In this document: positions 32,731 to 42,699 of the stretch, piece by piece
Layout: every line of letters begins with the position of its first letter
How positions within the stretch are numbered: the stretch's first letter is position 1
DNA from: Jiangella endophytica
GTDB lineage: Bacteria > Actinomycetota > Actinomycetes > Jiangellales > Jiangellaceae
NCBI RefSeq assembly: GCF_003427025.1
Contig: NZ_QVAI01000001.1
Coordinates: 1 to 64,000, forward strand
Direction of reading: 5' to 3'
DNA length: 64,000 bases
Notes under the pieces: model-generated
What the model was told of the DNA's origin: nothing
The model's database searches: none
The model's input: the letters and a program-made list of their open reading frames with translations, nothing else
Program-made: the position numbers and the translations under genes

Positions 32731-34261
32731 GCCCACCCGTCACGACGTCGTCATCTACGGCGCCACGCTGGCCGGCATCATGGCCGCGCTGCGCCTGAAA
32801 CTGCGCGGCTACACCAGCCTGGTGCTCGAGCCGACCGGCCACGTCGGCGGCATCGTCGCCGGCGGGCTGGTGAAGTCCGACACCCCGGGCGTCGCGGCGG
32901 CGCTGACGGGGCTCACCCAGGAGCGCTTCTTCGCCGGCATCGGCGCCGAGTACGTGGCGGGCGGGCTCGACGACCCGAAGGCGCAGTACCTGTTCGAGCC
33001 CAAGGTGGCCGAGCGGGTGGCCTGGCGGCTGCTCCAGGAGGCCGGCGCCACGGTCGTGCTGAACACCCGGCTGCACGACGCCGGCGACGTCGAGGTGCGC
33101 GGCGGCCGCATCGCCGCCGTCCGCACCGCCGACGGCTGGCACCGCGCGTCGTTCTTCGTCGACGCGTCCTACGAGGGCGACCTCATGGCGGCGGCGGGCG
33201 TGCCCTACGCCGTCGGCCGCGAGCCGGCGTCGCAGTACGGCGAGGCCTACGCGGGGTTCCAGCCGGCCCGGGCGCATCGCATCCAGTCGTTCCGGCCCAA
33301 CACCGGCTTCCCGGTCGGCCCGGTGCCCGACACCGCGCCCGGCGACGGCGATGCCAAGGTGCAGGCCTACAACTTCCGCGGCGTGCTGACCCGCGAGTCC
33401 GATCGCCTGCCGTTCCCGAAGCCCGACGGCTACGACCCCGCGCTGTACACCCATCTGCGCAGCCTGCTCGAGCACCGCGGCATCCCGGGGCTGTCGTCCA
33501 TCGTCACGCACACCGCCGCGCTGCCGTACGGCAAGTTCCAGACCAACCAGGCGCTGTTCGTCGGTTTCGACCTGCCCGGCGCCAACTGGGACTACCCCGA
33601 CGGCAGCTGGAAGCGGCGCGACGAGATCATCGCCGAGCAGGTCCGCTGGCACCAGGGCATGCTGTACTTCTTCGCCAACGACCCCGCGCTGCCCGAGACC
33701 TTCCGGGCCGACGCCCAGACGTTCGGCCTGCCGCCCGACGAGTTCACCGACAGCCCCTACGGCACCGGCTTCCCGCACGCGCTCTACGTGCGCGAGGCCC
33801 GCCGGATGATCGGCGAGCACGTGTTCACCGAGCACGACACCCAGCGGCCGCACCACACCAAGGCCACGGCGGTGTGCTGCTGGCAGTACGGCCTCGACTG
33901 CCACGTCGTGCAGTACTACCCCGACGGCGACGACACCATCGTCGGCGAGGGCAGCACTACGGGCAGCTTCCTCAACGCGCCGGCCGACCTCTACCAGCTG
34001 CCGGCCGAGAGCCTGTTGCCCGCGCGGGGGAGCATCGAGAACCTCGCCGTGCCCGTCTGCTTCTCCGCCAGCCACGTCGGCATCCTGTCGCCGCGCATGG
34101 AGCCGGCCTACGGCATGCTCGGCGAGGCCGCCGGCGAGCTGGCCGCGCAGGCGCTGCGCAGCGGGCGGCCGGCGCAGGAGTACGACTACCAGGCGCTGGC
34201 CGCCGCGCTGACCGAGCACGGCACCGTGCTGGAACTGCCCGAGCTCGAGGCGGCGCCATGA
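32723..34261 (+). CDS. FAD-dependent oxidoreductase (FAD_oxidored family), paralogue 3
   Basis: 512 residues, overlapping the upstream gene by 8 bp. Motifs: VVIYGATLAGIMAALRLKLRG, GHVGGIVAGGL, FFVDASYEGDLMAAAGV, YVREARRMIGEHV and CFSASHVGILSPRMEPAYGMLGEAAG. It is closer to paralogue 1 than to paralogue 2 in these blocks. The three may act on different positions or sugars of one glycan. Confidence 0.88.
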   Translation: MPEPTRHDVVIYGATLAGIMAALRLKLRGYTSLVLEPTGHVGGIVAGGLVKSDTPGVAAALTGLTQERFFAGIGAEYVAGGLDDPKAQYLFEPKVAERVAWRLLQEAGATVVLNTRLHDAGDVEVRGGRIAAVRTADGWHRASFFVDASYEGDLMAAAGVPYAVGREPASQYGEAYAGFQPARAHRIQSFRPNTGFPVGPVPDTAPGDGDAKVQAYNFRGVLTRESDRLPFPKPDGYDPALYTHLRSLLEHRGIPGLSSIVTHTAALPYGKFQTNQALFVGFDLPGANWDYPDGSWKRRDEIIAEQVRWHQGMLYFFANDPALPETFRADAQTFGLPPDEFTDSPYGTGFPHALYVREARRMIGEHVFTEHDTQRPHHTKATAVCCWQYGLDCHVVQYYPDGDDTIVGEGSTTGSFLNAPADLYQLPAESLLPARGSIENLAVPVCFSASHVGILSPRMEPAYGMLGEAAGELAAQALRSGRPAQEYDYQALAAALTEHGTVLELPELEAAP

Positions 34262-37200
34262 CCGTCACCGTGGCCACCCCCGGGGTGGAGCTTCCGGCGT
34301 TCCAACCGGGACCGCTCGACGCCACGGCCGGGTGGCGCGAGCACCGGGCCGAGGTCCGGTTCACCGTCGACGCCGCGGCCGACCGGGTGCTGCGGCTGGA
34401 GTTCGACGCCGGGCACGGCCCCTGCCCCGACCTCCTGGTCGAGCTCGACGGCGTCCACCGCGGCCTGTTCCACCCGGAGGTCGTCCGGGAGGACCGCAGC
34501 GAGGTCTACCGCCACGGCCCCATCGCCGGATCCTGTGTGGTGGCGGTCGCCCTGCCGGCGTCCTGGCTGGCGGCGGGCGAGCACGTCCTGGCGCTCACCA
34601 CGACGCTCGACGCCGATGCCGCCACCGGTCCCGTCGACGTGCCGGCCGATGCGGTGGGCGGCCGGCATCGCGAGCAGTTCGGGCACCACTTCGGCAGCGG
34701 CATCACCTGGCGGAGCCTGACCCTCGCGCCCGCGTCGCCGACTCCGCCCGCGTCGCCGCCTCCGCTCGCGACGGCGCGGCTGCGCAGCACCCCGCTCTAC
34801 CCGCTGACGGGTGGGCAACTGGCCGAGCTGACCGTCGACGTGCCGGCGGGCACGCCGTGGCCGGCGAGCGCGACCGTCACCGTCGGCGGCGAGCCGCAGA
34901 CGTTCCGGCTGGCGCGCGAGGGCCGCCACTTCGGGCAGGTCCGGGTCCGGTTCCCGGTCGCCGAGCTGACCTCCCCCGCCAGCGCCACTGTCACCGTCGA
35001 CGACGGCCCGCCCGCCACGTTCACCCTCACGCCGCAGCGCAGGTGGACCGTCCACCTCATCCCGCACGTGCACCTCGACGTCGGCTACACCGACGTCCAG
35101 GGCAAGGTGCTCGAGCTGCACAGCCGCAACCTCGACCGCGCCCTCGACGCACTCGACCGCGACGACGCCTTCGCGTTCTCCGTCGACGGCTCGCTGGTGG
35201 TCGGGCAGTACCTGGCGACGCGGTCGGAGAAGCGGTCGCAGCGGGTGCTCGAGGCGCTGCGGTCGGGCCGGCTGTCGGTCAACGCCTTCCACAACCTGTT
35301 CCTGTCCGGCGTCGCCAGCCTCGAGGAGGTCTACCGCGCGGCCTACCTCGCCGCCCGGCTCCGCGACGACTACGGCGTCCCGATCAGCTACGCGAACCTC
35401 ACCGACGTCCCGTCGTACAGCGCGGCGGTGCCGTCGATGCTGACGGCTCTGGGCATCGACGCCTTCGTGGGCATCGAGAACCACCACCGCGGCGGCAACG
35501 CCGACAGCGACCTCCAGCACCTCGCGAGCCCGGTCCAGTGGGAGGGTGTCGACGGCTCGCGGGTGCTGACGCACTTCTCCGACACCTACTCCCAGCTGCG
35601 CTTCATGGCCGGCGACCCGCAGACGGTGGCCGGGGGTGCGCACGCGCTGGTCCGCCTGCTCGACCGGTACGAACGCCCCGACTACCTGCCGCACGACCTC
35701 GCCGTCATCGGCACCCACGCCGACAACGAGGACCTCGCCGACGGCGACGCCGCGTTCGCCGCCCGCTGGAACGCCGTCTACGCCTGGCCGCGGGTCGCGG
35801 TGTCGACCATGGCCGGCTACCTCGACGCCGTCCGGCCGCTGGCCGACCGCCTGCCGGTCTGGCGCGGCGACGGCGGCAGCTACTGGGAGGACGGCGTCGG
35901 CACCGGCGCCGTCGTCATCGCCGAGCATCGGCGGGCGCAGGTCGCGTTGCCGACGGCCGAGGCGCTGGCCGCGCTCGTCGCCCGGGCCGACGACACCTAC
36001 CGGCCCAACCGCGCGGCGCTCGACACCGCCTGGGACGGCGTGCTCTACGGCAGCGAGCACACGTGGACCTGGTCGCACGCCAACGCGCATCCGCATGGTG
36101 AGCAGGTCGGCGACCAACTCGACTGGAAGCGGCACCAGGTGCACACCGGCCTGCGCACCGCGGTCGACGAGACGCGGCGGGCACTGAGCCAGCTCGGCGA
36201 ACTGGTCACGACCACCGGCCCGACACTGCTCGCGTACAACCCGCTGGGCTGGGCCCGCGACGTCGAGATCGAGGTCGAGGCGCCGGCCGGCACGCTCGAC
36301 GGCGAGGTGCTCGCCGACTGCAACGGGCTGCTGCGCCACCGCGTCACCGTGCCCGACGTGCCGTCGTTCGGCTACCGGACCGTACCGCTGCGGTCGGCCC
36401 GGACCCTGGCACCGGGCGAGGAGGACGGCGCGGCCGCCGGCGGGCCGGACGCCGACGACGCCGGTGGCTGGGCGCCGGTGCCACCGAGCCTGGAGACGTC
36501 GCGGTGGCAGGTGGCGTTCGACCCTGCCACCGGCGCGGTGACGACGCTGACCCACCGGCCGACCGGGCGGTCACTGCTCGACGACACCGGGCCCTGGCGG
36601 CTCGGCCAGGTGCTCTACGTCCTGAACGGTCCCGACACGCTGACCAGAGGCGACCACGCGCACGAGCCGGCACACTCGGGCACGCCGCACGTGCACCCGC
36701 CGGCGCCGCGCAGCACGCTGTCCGGCCGCCGTCCGGTCGCCGATCCGCCCGAGCTGACGATCACCGCCGCGGCCATGCGCCCGGTCGGGCTGCGGCGCAC
36801 CGCCGACGGCTGGCGGCTGCGCACCGTCGGGTCGGCGCCGAGCCTGCCGAGCATCGAGGCCGACGTCCTGCTGCGCGACCACAGCGACCGCGTCGACGTC
36901 ACCGTGCGGCTGACCAAGGAACGCGAGCTGGCCAAAGAGTCGGTGTACGTCGCATTCCCGTTCGCCGCCGACGCGCCCCGGTTCCGCTACGACCGCCAGC
37001 AGGGCTGGATCGACCCCGCCACCGACCACGCGCCCGGCGCCTGCCACGAGTGGTTCACCACCCAGTACGGCGTCGTGGTCGAGTCCGCGCCCGGCGGGCC
37101 GGCCGTCGCCTGGACCAGCGCCGACGCACCGTTGTTCACCGCCGGCGACATCGTCCGCGGCGCCTGGCCGGAACGGTTCGAACCGGCGAGCGGCAGCGTC

Positions 37201-37683
37201 CTGTCCTGGGTCATGAACAACTACTGGCCCACCAACACGCCGCCCGAGCAGGACGGCGACCTGACCCTGCGGTACGCGTTCACGCCGCTGCCGGCGTTCG
37301 ACCCCGTCGCGGCCGGGCGGTTCGGCCGCGAGGTCCGTGTGCCGGCCGCGGTCTCCGAGGTCGGGCGGCTCGATAAGTTCGACACCGACCCGCGGCCACT
37401 CCCGGCGAGCGGAGCGTCGCTGCTCGATCTCGGGTTGCCCGGCTGGGTGCACGCGACGGTGGCCGAGTCCCGCGACCGTGCCGGGTTGCTGCTGCGGCTG
37501 CAGGACCTCTCCGGCGACGGCGGCACGCTCCGGCTTCCGGTCGCGGGTCCCGTCGTACGGTGTCACGCCGACGAACGCGAGGACGCCGCGCTGCCGCTCG
37601 ACGCCTCCGGCGCGGCGGTCGTCGAACTGCGGCCGTGGCAGGTCGTGTCGGTACTGGTGCGTGGTGGGGAGGGCGGGCGATGA
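34258..37683 (+). CDS. GH38-type glycosidase with N-terminal beta-sandwich domains
   Basis: 1141 residues, ATGA overlap with the upstream gene. Residues 1-150 resemble the carbohydrate-binding module found at the end of family 4 polysaccharide lyases (VLRLEFDAGHGPCPDLLVELDGVHRG). The catalytic part starts near 262: HLIPHVHLDVGYT (metal ligands His270, His272, Asp274) and TDVPSYSAAVPSML with Asp383 at the nucleophile position of GH38 alpha-mannosidases. A large C-terminal beta domain follows. No signal peptide, so it acts on imported oligosaccharides. Alpha-mannosidase is the default; a different glycan is possible. Confidence 0.75.
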   Translation: MTVTVATPGVELPAFQPGPLDATAGWREHRAEVRFTVDAAADRVLRLEFDAGHGPCPDLLVELDGVHRGLFHPEVVREDRSEVYRHGPIAGSCVVAVALPASWLAAGEHVLALTTTLDADAATGPVDVPADAVGGRHREQFGHHFGSGITWRSLTLAPASPTPPASPPPLATARLRSTPLYPLTGGQLAELTVDVPAGTPWPASATVTVGGEPQTFRLAREGRHFGQVRVRFPVAELTSPASATVTVDDGPPATFTLTPQRRWTVHLIPHVHLDVGYTDVQGKVLELHSRNLDRALDALDRDDAFAFSVDGSLVVGQYLATRSEKRSQRVLEALRSGRLSVNAFHNLFLSGVASLEEVYRAAYLAARLRDDYGVPISYANLTDVPSYSAAVPSMLTALGIDAFVGIENHHRGGNADSDLQHLASPVQWEGVDGSRVLTHFSDTYSQLRFMAGDPQTVAGGAHALVRLLDRYERPDYLPHDLAVIGTHADNEDLADGDAAFAARWNAVYAWPRVAVSTMAGYLDAVRPLADRLPVWRGDGGSYWEDGVGTGAVVIAEHRRAQVALPTAEALAALVARADDTYRPNRAALDTAWDGVLYGSEHTWTWSHANAHPHGEQVGDQLDWKRHQVHTGLRTAVDETRRALSQLGELVTTTGPTLLAYNPLGWARDVEIEVEAPAGTLDGEVLADCNGLLRHRVTVPDVPSFGYRTVPLRSARTLAPGEEDGAAAGGPDADDAGGWAPVPPSLETSRWQVAFDPATGAVTTLTHRPTGRSLLDDTGPWRLGQVLYVLNGPDTLTRGDHAHEPAHSGTPHVHPPAPRSTLSGRRPVADPPELTITAAAMRPVGLRRTADGWRLRTVGSAPSLPSIEADVLLRDHSDRVDVTVRLTKERELAKESVYVAFPFAADAPRFRYDRQQGWIDPATDHAPGACHEWFTTQYGVVVESAPGGPAVAWTSADAPLFTAGDIVRGAWPERFEPASGSVLSWVMNNYWPTNTPPEQDGDLTLRYAFTPLPAFDPVAAGRFGREVRVPAAVSEVGRLDKFDTDPRPLPASGASLLDLGLPGWVHATVAESRDRAGLLLRLQDLSGDGGTLRLPVAGPVVRCHADEREDAALPLDASGAAVVELRPWQVVSVLVRGGEGGR

Positions 37684-38954
37684 GACGGCGCAGTTTCCTC
37701 GGGGCCACGTCGCTGGCGGCCGGAGCTGCCCTGGCCGGCGGCGCGACCACGGCGAACGCGGCCGGTGTCGCGGCCACCACGAGGCCGCCGGCGACCCGCC
37801 CTCGCGGCGGCGCGGCCCGGGTCCGGGCCGGCACCTGGGGCGCCGGTGCCTACGGCCTCGACGGCGTCACGTTCGGCGGGCGCACGGGCCGGTTCATCGT
37901 CCGCACCAGCGTCGGCGGCACCCATCCGCGGGTCCGGCTGTCCAACGTCGCCGGCACCGAGCCGATCACCGTCGGCCCGGTCCACCTCGGCCTGCACGCC
38001 GGCGACGGTGCGGTCGCCGCGGGCACCAACCGGCCGGTGACGTTCGGCGGCGCCACCACCGTCACCATCGCCGCCGGCGCCGTCGTGCTGGGCGACCCCG
38101 TCACCCTCACGCTGCCCGACGAAGCCGACCTCGCCGTCAGTGTGTACCTCGCCACCCCGGTCGCCGGCATCACCGGGCACAGCATCGCCGCCCAGCGCTC
38201 CTACCTGAGCACCGACGGCGACCACGGGGCCGACGAGCCGGCCGCGGCGTTCGTCACGCCGATCTCGCAGTGGTACCTGATCGACGAGGTGACGGTCGAG
38301 ACCGGCGCGACCGGCGGCACCGTCGTCTGCCTCGGCGACTCCATCACCGACGGCGTCGGCTCGGTGTCCGGTACCAACCAGCGCTGGCCCGACGTCCTCG
38401 CCCGGCGGCTGCTGGCCGCCGGTGGCACGCTCGCCTCCGTCGGCGTCGTCAACGCCGGCATCTCCGGCAACCGCGTGCTCTGGGACGGCGCGTCGCCCAA
38501 CAGCCAGGCCCGGCTCGAGCGCGACGTCCTGTCGCACCCCGGCGTCCACGCCGTGGTGCTGGTCGAGGGCATCAACGACATCGCCAGCGGCAAGGCCGGC
38601 AGCGCCGGCGACCTGCTCGCCGCATACCGCCAGATCGGCGAGCGGCTGGGCCTGCACGGCATCCGGCTCCTCTGCGGCACCGTCACGCCGTGGCTGGGCT
38701 CGGCCAGTTACACCGAGGAGAAGGAAGCGATCCGCGAGGCGGTCAACGCCTCGGTCCGGGCCGCCGGCGGCGTCGACTTCGACCTCGCCGTCCGCGACCC
38801 GGCGAACCCCAAGCGGCTGCGCGCCGAGTACGACTCCGGCGGCGGCGTGCACCTCACCCCGGCGGGCTACCGGGCCATGGCCGACGCCGTCGACCTCGCC
38901 CTGCTCGACCCAGCCCGGACCCCCACGTCAAGCCTGATCGGAGTACGCCCATGA
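37680..38954 (+). CDS. Tat-exported SGNH/GDSL-type hydrolase, catalytic Asp apparently changed
   Basis: 424 residues, ATGA overlap. A twin-arginine signal (MRRRSFLGATSLAAGAALAGG) directs export. A beta-rich domain (about 50-200) precedes the SGNH domain: block I VVCLGDSITDG (Ser221), block II NAGISGNRV, block III VLVEGINDI. In block V the usual SGDHLHP pattern reads SGGGVHLTP: His391 is kept but the Asp three residues before it is Gly388. Related exported proteins deacetylate polysaccharides. Asp385 could substitute. It is the only clearly exported enzyme of the operon before the binding protein. Confidence 0.82.
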   Translation: MRRRSFLGATSLAAGAALAGGATTANAAGVAATTRPPATRPRGGAARVRAGTWGAGAYGLDGVTFGGRTGRFIVRTSVGGTHPRVRLSNVAGTEPITVGPVHLGLHAGDGAVAAGTNRPVTFGGATTVTIAAGAVVLGDPVTLTLPDEADLAVSVYLATPVAGITGHSIAAQRSYLSTDGDHGADEPAAAFVTPISQWYLIDEVTVETGATGGTVVCLGDSITDGVGSVSGTNQRWPDVLARRLLAAGGTLASVGVVNAGISGNRVLWDGASPNSQARLERDVLSHPGVHAVVLVEGINDIASGKAGSAGDLLAAYRQIGERLGLHGIRLLCGTVTPWLGSASYTEEKEAIREAVNASVRAAGGVDFDLAVRDPANPKRLRAEYDSGGGVHLTPAGYRAMADAVDLALLDPARTPTSSLIGVRP

Positions 38955-40585
38955 GCGACATGCGTTTCACCAGGAGGCGGTTCCTCGAGGTCACCGGAGG
39001 CCTCGCGGCCGTCGTGGCCGCGCCCAGTCTCCTCTCCGCGTGCGGCGGCGACGGCGGCACCACGCCCACCGACGCCGCGTCGGCCAACCGCGCCGTCCGG
39101 CTGCCCACCTACACGCCATGGGACCAGGTCGCCCCCGACCTTGCGCCGACGCCCGAGGGTGTCATGGCCGGCTACTACAGCTACCCGACGCCGGTCGACG
39201 CGTTCAGCTCGCCGCCGCTGGCGGGCGCCGACCCGGTCGAGATCCTCACCAACATGCTGAACCCGCTGCCACCGGCGCAGGGCGACAACGCGTACTGGCA
39301 GGAGCTCAACACCCGGGTCGGCACCGAGCTCAACCTCACCATGACGCCGCAGGCGGAGTACCCGAACAAGCTGGCCACGGTGTTCGCCGGCGGCGAACAC
39401 CCCGACATCATGCTGATCACGACGACGCTGGCCAACCGCGCCGACGTGCTGACCCGGCTGTGCGCCGACCTCACGGAGTACCTGTCCGGCGACGCCGTGA
39501 ACGAGTACCCGTTCCTGGCCAACATCCCGGCCGACTCCTGGCCGTCGATGGTCTACAACGGCGGCATCTACGCGCTGCCGATCCCGCGCGCGGCCGTCGG
39601 CACCATCTTCTTCTCCCGCGCCGACCTCATCGCCGAGCGCAGCCTCAACGCGGCGCCGGCCAGCTACCAGGAGTTCCGTGAGCTGGCCGAGGGCCTGACC
39701 GACCCCGCGAACAACCGGTGGGCGTTCGGTGGCGGCGACGGCAACGGCAAGAACGTCATCACGTTCGTCGGCAACATGCTCGGCGTGCCGAACGCCTGGC
39801 GCGAGGAGGGCGGGAAGTTCACCTCCGAGAACGAGACCGAGGAACGCAAGGAGGCCATCGCCCGCACCGCCGAGCTGGTGCAGGCCGGCGTCTTCCACCC
39901 CGACGCTCTCGGCGGCAAGCTGCAGGAACGCGAGCTGTTCGGCAACGGCACGCTGGCGTTCCGGTCCGACGGCTACGCCGCCTGGGACATCCTGGCCGAC
40001 ACCTATCCGGTCGAGGTCGGCGCCGTCGCCGCGCCGCTGTTCGACGGCGGCGGGCCGGGTGTCGTCCGGGCCGGCGCCACCAGCTTCGGCTACGCGGCGT
40101 TCAAGAAGAACGACCCCGAGCGCATCCAGCAGTTGCTGACACTGTGCAACTGGCTGGCCGCGCCGCTGGGCACCAGCGAGTTCATGTTCCGCAAGTTCGG
40201 CATCGAGGGCACCCACTACACCATGGAGGACGGCGCCCCGGTCCGCACCGACCAGGGCAACGTCGAGGTCAAGCTGCCGCTCGAGTACGTCGCCGACTCC
40301 CCGCACGTGCTCGGCCCGCGCGACCGCGCCCGGGTCGACGCCCAGCGCGCCTACCAGGAGCAGGCCGTCCCGAACATCGTCCGCAGCGCGGCCGAAGGGG
40401 TGTACTCCGAGACGTCGATCAACAAGGGGGGCCAGCTGACGAAGCTCGTCGACGACGGCGCGCTGGAGATCCTCGCCGGTCGCCAGCCGATCGAGTACTG
40501 GGACACCGTCGTGGACAACTGGCGCCAGCAGGGCGGCGACCAGATCCGCGGCGAGCTCGAGGCATCGTTCGCCGAGACGCGCTGA
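38951..40585 (+). CDS. ABC solute-binding lipoprotein (LplA-like)
   Basis: 544 residues, ATGA overlap. Tat motif FTRRRFLEVTGG and lipobox LLSAC (Cys near residue 31) indicate a folded, exported lipoprotein. The large size and the LNTRVGTELNLTMTPQAEYPNKLATVFAGGEHPDIM pattern match the LplA group, which captures complex oligosaccharides rather than simple sugars. It works with the next two permeases. Confidence 0.9.
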   Translation: MSDMRFTRRRFLEVTGGLAAVVAAPSLLSACGGDGGTTPTDAASANRAVRLPTYTPWDQVAPDLAPTPEGVMAGYYSYPTPVDAFSSPPLAGADPVEILTNMLNPLPPAQGDNAYWQELNTRVGTELNLTMTPQAEYPNKLATVFAGGEHPDIMLITTTLANRADVLTRLCADLTEYLSGDAVNEYPFLANIPADSWPSMVYNGGIYALPIPRAAVGTIFFSRADLIAERSLNAAPASYQEFRELAEGLTDPANNRWAFGGGDGNGKNVITFVGNMLGVPNAWREEGGKFTSENETEERKEAIARTAELVQAGVFHPDALGGKLQERELFGNGTLAFRSDGYAAWDILADTYPVEVGAVAAPLFDGGGPGVVRAGATSFGYAAFKKNDPERIQQLLTLCNWLAAPLGTSEFMFRKFGIEGTHYTMEDGAPVRTDQGNVEVKLPLEYVADSPHVLGPRDRARVDAQRAYQEQAVPNIVRSAAEGVYSETSINKGGQLTKLVDDGALEILAGRQPIEYWDTVVDNWRQQGGDQIRGELEASFAETR

Positions 40586-40614
40586 GCGGGCGCGGCGACC
40601 GGCATGGAGGCAGC

Positions 40615-41616
40615 ATGGCCACAGAGGTAGAGACGACACCGGCGCCGGCCGGCCGGGGCCACCGGCCGCGCCGGCCCCGGTCGCCGGGGGCGGGCCGGCG
40701 CCCACGGGCGTCGCGGCGGACGCGGTTCCGCCGCGATCGTTTCCTGCTGCTGCTCGGCCTGCCCGGGCTGCTGGTCGTGCTGCTGTTCAACTACGTGCCG
40801 TTGTTCGGCAACGTCATCGCGTTCAAGGACTACCAGCCCTACATCGGCATCTGGGACTCCCCGTGGGTCGGGTTCTCGAACTTCGACGTGATCTTCAACG
40901 GCGACCCAGCGTTCGTCAACGCGCTCACGAACACGCTGGTCATCTCGTTCGTGCAGATCGTGTTCGTGTTCCCGGTGCCCATCGCGCTGGCGCTGCTGCT
41001 GAACTCGATGCTCAGCGAGCGGCTCAAGCGGGTGGCGCAGTCGATCCTGTACCTGCCGCACTTCATGTCGTGGGTCGTCGTCGTCGCGATCTTCCAGCAC
41101 ATGCTGGGCAACGCCGGCCTGCTGAACAACTTCCTCCGCTCGCACGACTGGGCGACGCTGCCGATCTTCGGCAACCCCGACATGTTCCTCACGCTCATCA
41201 CGTCTCAGGTGATCTGGAAGGACGCCGGCTGGGGGACGATCATCTTCCTGGCCGCGCTGTCGCGGGTCGACATGGAGCTGTACGAGGCCAGCGCGGTCGA
41301 CGGCGCGTCGCGCATGCGGCAGCTGTGGCACGTCACGCTGCCCAGCATCCGCGGGGTCATCGTGCTGCTGCTGATCCTCAAACTCGGCGACGTCCTGACC
41401 GTCGGCTTCGAGCAGATCATCCTGCAGCGCCAGCAGGTCGGCGCCGACGCGTCCGAGGTCCTCGACACCTACGTCTACTTCAACGGCGTCATCGGCGGTA
41501 ACTGGGGCGTGTCGGCGGCCGTCGGCCTGATCAAGGGCCTGGTCGGCGTCGTCCTGGTGCTGGGCGCCAACAAGGTCGCGCACCTGCTCGGCGAGAGAGG
41601 GGTGTACTCCAAATGA
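40615..41616 (+). CDS. ABC permease (LplB-like)
   Basis: 333 residues; the ATG has GGAGG six bases upstream. A basic, Arg/Pro-rich N-terminus precedes six membrane helices (FLLLLGLPGLLVVLLFNYVPLFG onwards). The EAA loop is YEASAVDGASRMRQLWHVTLPSIRG. LplB-type permeases pair with a YtcP-like partner, here the next gene. Confidence 0.92.
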   Translation: MATEVETTPAPAGRGHRPRRPRSPGAGRRPRASRRTRFRRDRFLLLLGLPGLLVVLLFNYVPLFGNVIAFKDYQPYIGIWDSPWVGFSNFDVIFNGDPAFVNALTNTLVISFVQIVFVFPVPIALALLLNSMLSERLKRVAQSILYLPHFMSWVVVVAIFQHMLGNAGLLNNFLRSHDWATLPIFGNPDMFLTLITSQVIWKDAGWGTIIFLAALSRVDMELYEASAVDGASRMRQLWHVTLPSIRGVIVLLLILKLGDVLTVGFEQIILQRQQVGADASEVLDTYVYFNGVIGGNWGVSAAVGLIKGLVGVVLVLGANKVAHLLGERGVYSK

Positions 41617-42551
41617 CCGACACCATCATCCGCGACGACCGCCGCGGCGGCCGGGCCGGAAGGCCGCGCATGGTCGGCGGCACGCCACGGCCCGGGTTGC
41701 CGATCCGCGGGCTCAAGGGCATCGCGCTGCTCATCGCGTGCGCCCTGGTCATCCTGCCGTTCCTCGCCGTCGTGTCGACCAGCCTGGCCGACCAGCAGCA
41801 GGTCACCGAGGCCGGCGGCTACGTGCTGTGGCCCGACCGGCCGAACCTCGACGCCTACCGGGCGATCCTGTCCGGTGGCGTGGTCACGCGCGCGCTCCTG
41901 GTGTCCGTCGGCATCACGCTGGCCGGCACGGCGCTGTCGCTGACCTGCGTCACGCTGCTCGCATACTCGCTGAGCCGGCCCGGCAGCTACCTGCAGAAGC
42001 CGGTGCTGCTGACGGTGCTGTTCACGCTGTTCTTCACCCCGGGCATGATCCCGATGTACCTGACGGTGCGGCAGCTCGGGCTGATCGACTCCTACTGGGC
42101 GCTGATCCTGCCGACCATGGTGGGCGCGTTCCAGGTCATCATCATGCGGGCGTTCTTCCAGGAGATCCCCGGCGAGCTGATCGACGCCGCGCGCATCGAC
42201 GGCGCCAACGAGCTGCAGATCCTCACCCGCATCGTGCTGCCGCTGTCGAAGGCGGTCATGGCGGTGATCGGGCTGTTCAACGCCGTCGCCTACTGGAACG
42301 CGTTCTTCAACGCCGTCCTCTACATCAACGACACCGAGAAATGGCCGCTGCAGCTGGTGCTGCGCACCTACGTGGTCGACAACGCCGCGCTCGGCGTCGA
42401 CACCGCGGACATCGCCGGCACCGTCATGCCGCCGTCGCAGTCGCTGCAGATGGCGATCCTCGTCATCAGCCTGGTCCCCATCGCGCTCGTCTACCCGTTC
42501 CTGCAACGCCACTTCGCCAAGGGGATGCTCATCGGCGCCGTCAAGGGCTGA
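41613..42551 (+). CDS. ABC permease (YtcP-like)
   Basis: 312 residues, ATGA overlap with the LplB-like gene. Six helices, EAA-type loop IDAARIDGANELQILTRIVLPLSKA and the C-terminal YPFLQRHFAKGMLIGAVKG. It is the last gene of the tightly overlapping operon begun at 31066. No ATPase gene accompanies it. Confidence 0.93.
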   Translation: MTDTIIRDDRRGGRAGRPRMVGGTPRPGLPIRGLKGIALLIACALVILPFLAVVSTSLADQQQVTEAGGYVLWPDRPNLDAYRAILSGGVVTRALLVSVGITLAGTALSLTCVTLLAYSLSRPGSYLQKPVLLTVLFTLFFTPGMIPMYLTVRQLGLIDSYWALILPTMVGAFQVIIMRAFFQEIPGELIDAARIDGANELQILTRIVLPLSKAVMAVIGLFNAVAYWNAFFNAVLYINDTEKWPLQLVLRTYVVDNAALGVDTADIAGTVMPPSQSLQMAILVISLVPIALVYPFLQRHFAKGMLIGAVKG

Positions 42552-42699
42552 CCCTGCCACCACCGTCGCCGTCGTCCCACCGCTCGGACCTGGTCACACC
42601 CGCCGTACATCTCCGTCCTCGGCTGGACACGTACCTCGGCCGGCGCGTACCCCCGCGCGCCCGGTCGTCGCCGCACGCCCTCACGAAGGAGTGATCGCC

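Noticed and set aside
29335-34261. Annotation of the FAD oxidoreductases as xanthan lyases
   Set aside because: They have dinucleotide-binding motifs and no lyase fold; the label is a known database error for this family.
36571-40705. Two long antisense frames opposite the GH38, SGNH and binding-protein genes
   Set aside because: Val/Gly/Arg-rich shadow translations; the sense strand has signals, motifs and overlapping starts.
18116-42551. Missing ATPase in both ABC importers taken as gene loss
   Set aside because: Sharing one MsiK-type ATPase among sugar importers is normal in actinomycetes.
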